Source: Rudanella lutea DSM 19387 (GTDB taxonomy: Bacteria > Bacteroidota > Bacteroidia > Cytophagales > Spirosomataceae). From it: DNA of 64,000 nt. The notes under the pieces were generated by a model, which worked only from the letters and a program-made list of their open reading frames with translations, ran no database searches and was not told the DNA's origin. Positions 33,104 through 39,652 of this stretch are shown here, in pieces; position 1 is the stretch's first letter; each line of letters starts with the position of its first letter. The position numbers and the translations under genes are program-made. The stretch spans positions 43,694-107,693 of the forward strand of contig NZ_KB913013.1 in assembly GCF_000383955.1 (NCBI RefSeq), written 5' to 3'.

Positions 33104-35011
33104 TTACCGCTTCTTCTTGCCAGAAAAACTCCGGGTGAATTTGCGCTTGCCCTCAGAGGGGGCGTTTTCTTTCTTTTTGGGGCCACCGAGCAGCTTTTCG
33201 GCCAAATCGGGGCGTTGGAGCCGGGTCAGTCGGTTCCGAATCCAGTCTTTGTATTCGGGTTTGTACCAGAAGAAATAGCGGTTTTGCGCCTGTTTTTCTT
33301 CCCGTGTTTTGGCCGTTTTTACGGGTTTCAACGTGTACGGATGCACGCCTGAGTAGTAGATCACCTCGGCCACCGTCATGGGCGTGGGCGTAAAGTCCTG
33401 CACCTGTTCGAGCTGGAAACCCATGTCTTTGGTCTCGGCCGCCAGGTTAGCCATGTCGGCCTCCTCGCAGCCGGGGTGCGACGAAATGAAGTACGGAATC
33501 AGCGGCTGACTCAGGTTGTGCTTGTCCTGAATCTGATCGTATTTCCGCTTAAACTGCTTGAAGTATTTGAACGACGGCTTCCGCATGATCCGCAGCGTAT
33601 CGTCGGCGGTATGCTCAGGGGCCACTTTTAACCGGCCCGACACATGGCGCGTAACGAGTTGCTCCATGTATTCGTCGTGGTTGCCGTCTTCGTTGTTCTT
33701 GTTAAAGTCGTCGACGAGCAAATCGTACCGTACCCCCGACCCTACAAACGCCTTCTTGATCTTCGGGTGGGCATCTACCTTCCGGTACAGCTCCGTAAGC
33801 GGTTTGTGCGACGTGTCGAGGTTGGAGCAGATCACCGGGTGAATACAGCTTGGGCTCTGGCAACGCGCACAAATCGACTCGTCTTTACCCTTCATCTTGT
33901 ACATATTGGCCGACGGCCCGCCCAAATCAGAAAGGTACCCTTTGAACTCCGGGTGTTTCGTGATTTCTTCCACCTCCCGCATCACCGACTGCTCACTGCG
34001 CGACGCAATAAACTTGCCCTGATGCGCCGAGATGGTACAGAAACTACACCCCCCAAAACAGCCCCGGTGCATGTTCACCGAAAACTTGATCATCTCGTAG
34101 GCCGGAATAGGCCCGCGCTTTTTGTATTTGGGGTGGGGCAGGCGTGTGTACGGCAAATCGAACGACTTGTCGATCTCGGTTTCGTCCATCGTTTTAAACG
34201 GCGGATTAATCACCAATACCTGATTGCCTACGGTTTGTACAATGCGGTTGGCCTGCCACTTGTTCGACTCGACCTCCACAATTTTGAAGTTGGCCGCGTA
34301 CGCAATTTTATCTTCCAGGCACTTCTCATGGCTTGCCAGCTCTACCGTGTTCCAGTTGTTGTAATCACGGAGTTCGGTGCGGGCATCGTGCATAAAGGCC
34401 ACCTGATTGATGTTCCGCATCGACGAAAAGGGTACGTTTTTGCGTACCAGTTTCAGCACTTCGCGGAGGGGTTGCTCGCCCATGCCGTACACCAGCATAT
34501 CGGCCCCCGAATCGACCAGAATCGACGGCATGAGCCGGTCCTGCCAGTAATCGTAGTGAGTTACCCGGCGTAGCGAAGCCTCAATGCCGCCCAGCAGCAC
34601 GGGTACGTCGGGGTACAGCTCTTTCAGGATTTTGGTGTACACGATGGTGGCATAATCGGGGCGGAAACCCGCTTCGCCACCGGGCGTGTAGGAGTCGTTG
34701 GAACGCAGACGTTTGTTGGCCGTGTAGTGGTTGACCATCGAGTCCATGCACCCGGCCGTTACGCCGAAGAAGTATTTAGGACGACCAAATTTCTTGAAGT
34801 CCCGCAGGTCATCTTTCCAGTTGGGTTGGGCGATAATAGCCACCCGGAACCCCTCACTTTCCATAATCCGGCCGATTACAGCGGTTCCGAAGGCCGGATG
34901 ATCCACATAGGCGTCGCCCGACACCAGCACGATATCGACCTCGTCCCAGCCTCTTTTCTCAACCTCCTGTTTGGTCAGCGGCAACCAATCCGTAATGGGT
35001 CTTTCAATCAT
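33104..35011 (-). CDS. YgiQ family radical SAM protein
   Basis: 635 residues. The radical SAM cluster motif is HRGCFGGCSFCTISAHQGK near residues 312-330, preceded by a cobalamin-like domain (VDIVLVSGDAYVDHPAFG, GITAGCMDSM-like). It matches the UPF0313/YgiQ family in order and length, with a lysine-rich basic C-terminal tail (KKKENAPSEGKRKFTRSFSGKKKR is the last part). Enzymatic product is unknown. The tail may bind RNA. Start at ATG 35011 is clear. Confidence 0.93.
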   Translation of the reverse strand: MIERPITDWLPLTKQEVEKRGWDEVDIVLVSGDAYVDHPAFGTAVIGRIMESEGFRVAIIAQPNWKDDLRDFKKFGRPKYFFGVTAGCMDSMVNHYTANKRLRSNDSYTPGGEAGFRPDYATIVYTKILKELYPDVPVLLGGIEASLRRVTHYDYWQDRLMPSILVDSGADMLVYGMGEQPLREVLKLVRKNVPFSSMRNINQVAFMHDARTELRDYNNWNTVELASHEKCLEDKIAYAANFKIVEVESNKWQANRIVQTVGNQVLVINPPFKTMDETEIDKSFDLPYTRLPHPKYKKRGPIPAYEMIKFSVNMHRGCFGGCSFCTISAHQGKFIASRSEQSVMREVEEITKHPEFKGYLSDLGGPSANMYKMKGKDESICARCQSPSCIHPVICSNLDTSHKPLTELYRKVDAHPKIKKAFVGSGVRYDLLVDDFNKNNEDGNHDEYMEQLVTRHVSGRLKVAPEHTADDTLRIMRKPSFKYFKQFKRKYDQIQDKHNLSQPLIPYFISSHPGCEEADMANLAAETKDMGFQLEQVQDFTPTPMTVAEVIYYSGVHPYTLKPVKTAKTREEKQAQNRYFFWYKPEYKDWIRNRLTRLQRPDLAEKLLGGPKKKENAPSEGKRKFTRSFSGKKKR

Positions 35012-35117
35012 GAGTACGTGAATTGTCTATCAGCAAAACATCGAATATAGGAAAAGATTCCCGGTTTGAGCCGGTTGGTTTTTGGTTGTCTTTGATAAAA
35101 ATAGACTGCTAACGTCG

Positions 35118-35606
35118 ATGGAAGCTCTTGTTGAAATCTCACCCCACGAACGTGAACGTGGAAAACCTATGCCCAATGCCGTACATGGCTCTATTCAGGC
35201 CAACATTTCTTTTGAATTGAAACTTCGGTATCGTGGTACACATCGCATCATGTCGGAGGTTTCGTTAGCCACTACGCCTTATGGCACCACACCGGATGTG
35301 GTCGTTTACCCAAATTTTCAGTTTGATTACGAACACGAGCCTGCCAAACGTTCTGACCCGCCCCTAACCTGTATTGAGATTACCGGGCCGCCGTCGCGGT
35401 CAGCGAGCCAAAGCACCGACGAGATGGTGACTAAAACCAATGCCTATTTCCGTTTCGGGGTGAAGTCCTGCTGGATCGTGATTCCCATTCTGCGGGCTAT
35501 TATGGTCTTTGACAAGCCCGGCCACTACGAATTCTTTCACCACGACGATACCCTCCGCGACCCTCAAACGGGTTTTGAGTTGCCGCTTTCGGGAGTGTTT
35601 GTGTGA
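35118..35606 (+). CDS. Uma2 family (DUF820-like) putative endonuclease
   Basis: 162 residues from the ATG at 35118 (TTG at 35082 is possible). The PD-(D/E)XK-like order is visible: HGSIQANISFELKLR, then ISEVSLATTPYGTTPDVVVYP (catalytic Asp), then CIEITGPPSR with Glu, then the YFRFGVKSCWIV stretch. Uma2 proteins are widespread in cyanobacteria and Bacteroidota and are suspected restriction-like nucleases. It sits just left of the AT-rich cassette block. Confidence 0.8.
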   Translation: MEALVEISPHERERGKPMPNAVHGSIQANISFELKLRYRGTHRIMSEVSLATTPYGTTPDVVVYPNFQFDYEHEPAKRSDPPLTCIEITGPPSRSASQSTDEMVTKTNAYFRFGVKSCWIVIPILRAIMVFDKPGHYEFFHHDDTLRDPQTGFELPLSGVFV

Positions 35607-35712
35607 GAGTAGACGTTGTGTTGCCCTCGGTTTCGATGGCAGGCCCTGTATTTGCCTAAAGGGGGCGAACAAAGTAAGCTATAAAGTTGATTATGTGCTA
35701 CGTAGATTGATA

Positions 35713-36354
35713 TCAATTTCCGGTACCTTTAGTTAAAGTCTGCGTTTTCTTATACCAACGCTCGTTACGCTCATCTTCCCATAGGTATAGTAAATAATTT
35801 TGTGTGGCAAAATCATTGTAACTAATCTCTAATCCATTGAAACTACACTTGATAATTAAAAAATTATACGGGTCTTGTTCAATCCAAATTATACTTTCGT
35901 ACCGAATAGTAAGCGTTTGATTTTCCTTTAAAGTTTGATCACTAAAAGCTTCTTGTTTAGATAAGAAGTCTATATCACGTGCTTGAAGGGTACAAGGATA
36001 CTCCCTGCCAAATATATAGATTCGGTTAGGGTTGATCTGGCAACGCATATAAACCCTTAGATCAGGATGCTGGTTAAAATCGGGAGTAAAGCCCGGTTGG
36101 TTTTCTAATTCGAGCTTGTAGACATCACCGGTGCTTCCAGAATCGAACCAACTGCTTTTTAATTTAACTGTTTGCGTCGGTAACCCTTGATGTCGGTGTT
36201 GAATGATAATCTCATTAATAGGGATTTCTATTTGCTGATTACGGTTGAGAGAAAGGTGTGCTGATCTGGCAAAAAAACCAACTTCAGTAGCTCCCAATAT
36301 TTGTTTAAGGGTATTCAATGAGTCTTCGCTTAGTATGCTCTCAACCGTATTCAT
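35713..36354 (-). CDS. Unknown protein, second gene of the DCL/HNH pair
   Basis: 213 residues from the ATG at 36354. No match I recognise. It is a soluble acidic-to-neutral protein with aromatic strands (IIIQHRHQGLP, SSWFDSGSTGDVYKLELEN, YIFGREYPCTLQARDIDFL, IRYESIIWIEQDPYNFLII). It starts 11 bp after the DCL/HNH stop on the same strand, so the two form a two-gene unit. AT-rich codon use differs from core neighbours. A restriction-system partner or immunity protein is a guess only. Confidence 0.65.
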   Translation of the reverse strand: MNTVESILSEDSLNTLKQILGATEVGFFARSAHLSLNRNQQIEIPINEIIIQHRHQGLPTQTVKLKSSWFDSGSTGDVYKLELENQPGFTPDFNQHPDLRVYMRCQINPNRIYIFGREYPCTLQARDIDFLSKQEAFSDQTLKENQTLTIRYESIIWIEQDPYNFLIIKCSFNGLEISYNDFATQNYLLYLWEDERNERWYKKTQTLTKGTGN

Positions 36355-36365
36355 GCAGTGACAAA

Positions 36366-37139
36366 TTAGATAACTGTCAAATCTTTAGTTGTCTTTTTGA
36401 CTCGTGCCATTGCTGCTCTGCTTGAGTTACATTCTTTTCTGACCAGTCGCAAATTAGCCTTGTTCTTATGGTAGGCTCTAAAATCTTCAGTCAAGCTTTC
36501 GTCTTTAAAAATGATTTGATTTTGAGCATTTGAGGTGTATTCAATGGCCTCTAAATCAAGGTTAGTCACCTCTTTAAAACGGTCAACAATAATTGAGAAT
36601 GTATTAGGCTGCCGATGGTCCACGACAAGCTCAGTCCACTTTGATAAAACTCCTGTTTCCTGACACTTTACTTGACCTTTGAGGGAGTGGGTATCAAAAT
36701 ATGCTTGCTTCACCGCACGAATATCAGCGTGAACCGAGTTTCGGCAAGCCACATAAAACATCTTTTCTGAATTGTGCTCTTTGTTGTTGATCAACATCAG
36801 GTATGATATGTACTGACTTGTGCCATCAGCATAAAATACTTCAAAACACTTGGTGTTGAACTGCACACGAGCTACCTGTATATCTTTTATGTAAAAATTA
36901 TCTTCGCTCTGACCGGTACTATTTTCAACTTTTTCTGAATCCTCATTTTCGAGTTCTATTTTTTCATCCTCCGTCAGAGAGTTCAAATAGTCATACTCGA
37001 GGAGGTTAGCAACCGCTTGTAAATCAGAATCGCTCAATGATTCACCGAAGTTATAGGAGTTCAAAATTGCTTTGTAGTAAGCAAGTGCGTCTTTCTTAAA
37101 CTTAAACTCGTTTTGTCCTATTTTGAGTGGCTTTGCCAT
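36366..37139 (-). CDS. DCL/DUF3223-like protein with C-terminal HNH-type nuclease motif
   Basis: 257 residues from the ATG at 37139 (an upstream ATG at 37310 adds a poor N-terminus). Residues ~1-55 resemble the DCL/DUF3223 domain (FKFKKDALAYYKAILNSYNFGESLSDSDLQAVANLLEYDY is the matching stretch). The C-terminal part has ELVVDHRQPNTFSI (Asp-His) and YHKNKANLRLVRKECNSSRA (H..N...R.V..CN), which fits the HNH endonuclease layout. Lower GC than the core suggests acquisition. It may be a DNA-cutting enzyme of a defence-type pair with the next gene. Activity is an inference. Confidence 0.65.
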   Translation of the reverse strand: MAKPLKIGQNEFKFKKDALAYYKAILNSYNFGESLSDSDLQAVANLLEYDYLNSLTEDEKIELENEDSEKVENSTGQSEDNFYIKDIQVARVQFNTKCFEVFYADGTSQYISYLMLINNKEHNSEKMFYVACRNSVHADIRAVKQAYFDTHSLKGQVKCQETGVLSKWTELVVDHRQPNTFSIIVDRFKEVTNLDLEAIEYTSNAQNQIIFKDESLTEDFRAYHKNKANLRLVRKECNSSRAAMARVKKTTKDLTVI

Positions 37140-37451
37140 TTTTACCTGTTCACTTTGTCGGCAGTAACCCGCCTGGTAGGTTTGATTTTCCTTACTCAAG
37201 CGTTCTCCTTGTGGCCCGGAACCCAGAAATGGATGCCTAAACGCTGCCCTCAGTGGCCTGCAACCTGTCGACCGCAACCTAAAAATGGAAACACTTTTTT
37301 TGTAGTTCACTCAACGCCCGCAGGAGTTGATGGCGAGCGAGAGGCCACCTGAACGAACGTACCTGAACCTTTACACATCCGTTTGGTTGGGCTGAAAACG
37401 CTGACTTACCGGCTTGCAGCCTGTCGCCCGCGACCCGCCCACGCGGAGCGG
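37140..37451. other. 312-bp spacer between HEPN-like and DCL/HNH genes
   Basis: No gene. It shares a segment with the next spacer: 37308-37334 (CACTCAACGCCCGCAGGAG type) resembles 38332-38360 (CACCCAACGACCACAGGAG type) at about 24 of 28 positions. CGCTCCGCG occurs just after the gene stop in both. No clear attC-like terminus was found here, in contrast to 38269-38329. Confidence 0.5.
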
Positions 37452-38117
37452 CTAAAGTCGGATCCTAAACTCACTTGGCACTTCTAATTCTGGTGTGACG
37501 TTTCGCAAAGCCAAAAACAATAGCGAGTTCGTCAGAGTCAAAACCTGAGTGTAGATTTTAAGACGGATACGCTGTTTGGAGTCGGACATTTGGATGATGT
37601 CCTTTGTGCCGTGAAATATGTTATTGCGAACGCTTGAAATTAACCGAATCAGTTTCTTATGACCTCTGGCGGTTAAATTTTGATTTTCAAAGGCTTGCTT
37701 GAACGCCTTAATAAACTCGTCTTTGTCCGATTGGCTAATTCTCGAATCAGGTTGTATGTTCTCCAATTCAAGAATAACCCTGTCCAAAGGCATATTGAAA
37801 CGAATTTCTTGAAGACATTGTATCAACTGCTCTCTGGTAAGGTGTTCATGAATGAACTCAATCAAATTTTTGATTTTGTTGAACTCGCTGATGTTCTCTG
37901 CATCATTTTCAGAAAACTGATAGTTTATAACTTGCTTATTTTCTATGCTTGCCTTCCAATCAACAGAGTAGAACGTATTGAAGGAAAAGTAAGAGTAGAT
38001 AAATTTTGAAGGTTCAAACAGCTTCCAAGAATCTGGCTCATACTCAACCATATGCTTGAACCTTGAAGCTACTATATGTAGCGATTGAAGTTGTGATAGC
38101 TCTTCCTTGAAAGCCAT
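37452..38117 (-). CDS. HEPN-like protein (Rx4H motif)
   Basis: 221 residues, helical and soluble. The segment SSVRNNIFHGTKDII near residue 165 contains Arg-x4-His, the catalytic signature of HEPN domains, which are often RNases or toxins in defence and toxin-antitoxin systems. Features such as FSFNTFYSVDW and long amphipathic helices fit an Apea- or RiboL-like HEPN shape, but family membership is uncertain. It is AT-rich compared with the core and flanked by long spacers. No MNT or other partner gene adjoins it. Confidence 0.65.
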   Translation of the reverse strand: MAFKEELSQLQSLHIVASRFKHMVEYEPDSWKLFEPSKFIYSYFSFNTFYSVDWKASIENKQVINYQFSENDAENISEFNKIKNLIEFIHEHLTREQLIQCLQEIRFNMPLDRVILELENIQPDSRISQSDKDEFIKAFKQAFENQNLTARGHKKLIRLISSVRNNIFHGTKDIIQMSDSKQRIRLKIYTQVLTLTNSLLFLALRNVTPELEVPSEFRIRL

Positions 38118-38449
38118 GTGATAGCTGTTTTAAACATCAAATTGCAAACATCAACTGTCCCATCTGGGGTGTTTACCTTGTCGCCGGAAACGCTAGAATA
38201 GAAGCCCAAATCTGCCTAATTCCGGCGTTCGCCCTGTTAATCGAGGCCCGCCCCGCAAGTCCAAAGCCGCATAACCGAAACGTGTGCTTTGGCGCCAGAA
38301 CGCTGGCACTCACGCACTGCTTGTTATGCATCACCCAACGACCACAGGAGCTGATGGGGCGTAGCTCCTTTACACCCCCAGATAGTAGGGTTGCTACTTC
38401 GTGAAGGGACATGCTTGTTGTTGCACGAGAGATGGCAGCGCGGAGCGAA
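38118..38449. other. 332-bp spacer with an attC-like element
   Basis: No convincing gene (a 97-codon frame here is rejected). Besides the 61-bp attC-like element (38269-38329), it holds a module 38332-38360 shared with the 37140-37451 spacer, and a module 38420-38452 (GTTGCACGAGAGATGGCAG type) also seen at 39380-39415. It looks like a recurring cassette boundary. Confidence 0.55.
38269..38329 (-). repeat. 61-bp attC-like recombination site (integron-type)
   Basis: The ends are perfect inverses, GCATAAC (38269-38275) and GTTATGC (38323-38329), which approximate the attC RYYYAAC and GTTRRRY boxes. The interior can fold (GCGCCAG paired with CTGGCAC, one mismatch; GTGTGC with GCAC), giving an imperfect hairpin as in classic 59-base elements. 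No integrase gene is in the window, so function is unproven. Confidence 0.45.
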
Positions 38450-39217
38450 TTAGGGCTTTCCTGCACTTAACAATTTGGGTAAGTAATCAAGTGCCAGAGG
38501 ATCTCGTGGCTTAAAATAATTTTGAGCACACTCAGGTATCCAGACCTCATCAACAAACTTAATAAAGATTGGTAAAAGGTCATTTGTGTATTGGCGTGCT
38601 TCACACTCAAATCCATTTGGAAACTTATGCAAATACATTTTGTGAGTATCTGTCAGGTGGGGGAAATGGTCTCGTAAATGTTTAGCGAACCGCTGACCCA
38701 CACTTACATCTGGCCGAATTTCTTTACCATCAAAAGCTTTGTTTGGTATTTGATACCCTGCGTTCTCAAATCGGCCATAAAGTCGAATGAATAATTCACT
38801 AATTACCGAAAAATAGCCCCTTTCTGTTCTGTCCCAATTGTCATTAAAGCGAACTACGAAATTTGGAGTTTCAAGCCTATTAATGCCAAAGCTACCTGTC
38901 TTTCTGATGGCTGGAATAACTTCTTTCGTTACCCATTTTCTAAACTGCTTCGCGTTAGGCTTGTTGCTTTTAAAAACCAAAGCGTACAATCCACTCTCTG
39001 AAATTAAGCTAACGTTCCTGTTTTGACCTGATATCGGTAATACCGAGGTCAGCTTTTCATCGTCATCGAGCCTTGAAACAGCATCACTTGTATTTTTGAT
39101 GTCCAATAAGGAACATACTTCCGAAGCTACGAACCAGACATCTCCGTTAATTTCGACCGTTGTTAGGTTTCCAAGTTGTTCTTGTTCTTCTTGATATTTA
39201 AAAATTTGAAACTGCAT
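38450..39217 (-). CDS. BRO-N domain protein (phage antirepressor-like)
   Basis: 255 residues. Residues ~5-110 match the BRO N-terminal domain: VEINGDVWFVASEVCSLLDIKNTSDAVSRLDDDE, LISESGLYALVFKSNKPNAKQFRKWVTKEVIPAIRKTGSFG is in two neighbouring blocks. Such domains bind DNA in phage antirepressors. The C-terminal half (RFNDNWDRTERGYFSVISELFIRLY and KMYLHKFPNGFECEARQ) is one I do not recognise. It is the first gene of the AT-rich block, consistent with phage or cassette origin. Confidence 0.78.
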   Translation of the reverse strand: MQFQIFKYQEEQEQLGNLTTVEINGDVWFVASEVCSLLDIKNTSDAVSRLDDDEKLTSVLPISGQNRNVSLISESGLYALVFKSNKPNAKQFRKWVTKEVIPAIRKTGSFGINRLETPNFVVRFNDNWDRTERGYFSVISELFIRLYGRFENAGYQIPNKAFDGKEIRPDVSVGQRFAKHLRDHFPHLTDTHKMYLHKFPNGFECEARQYTNDLLPIFIKFVDEVWIPECAQNYFKPRDPLALDYLPKLLSAGKP

Positions 39218-39652
39218 TGAAGTTTATTTATTAGGTGAGTGGTTTACTGATTTCTGAAAGAAAATTTATTGTTTCTTCCATTCACTTCACATCTCAAAGG
39301 GCTACCTTAGGCCCAAGTGTCATCTGTCAGCTGAAAGATGAAACACGGACGAAAGCCTGAACTCAAACAAGTTCGCTTTGTCGCACGAGGGACGGCAACG
39401 AAAGTACTTGAATTAACCCCCAACACTATATTGTACGCAAACTCACTTAATTATAACTTGTTGACTTTCAACAAAAAGTAGTTAAGTGTTCGAGAGGTGG
39501 CATGATCCGCCCACAATCATACATACGTAAACGTTCTCCTGCAACAGGTGTGCCCGAAAGCGGGCTTACTTTCTATTAAGCGTGGCCTAAAAAAATACCG
39601 GGGGCGAATTGTTGCCAATCCGCCCCCGGTGAAAAGGTTACACGTTAAGGTG
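39218..39652. other. 435-bp region between the AT-rich block and the M16 gene
   Basis: No gene. It holds the module 39380-39415 shared with the 38118-38449 spacer, a short TTGTTGA/TCAACAA hairpin near 39457-39475, and the terminator hairpins of the M16 gene at 39552-39629. The boundary between AT-rich and GC-rich sequence falls near 39500. Confidence 0.55.
39552..39629 (-). terminator. Tandem hairpins after the M16 gene
   Basis: On the gene's side, CCGGGGGCG (39598-39606) pairs with CGCCCCCGG (39621-39629). Further on, GCCCG (39552-39556) pairs with CGGGC (39561-39565) around AAAG. Both lie downstream of the M16 stop at 39653. Confidence 0.65.

Noticed and set aside
38173-38466. A 97-codon open frame in the spacer between the BRO-N and HEPN-like genes
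   Set aside because: It is Arg/Ser-rich, overlaps the attC-like element and shared modules, and its start overlaps the end of the BRO-N gene; I read it as a chance frame through repeated DNA.
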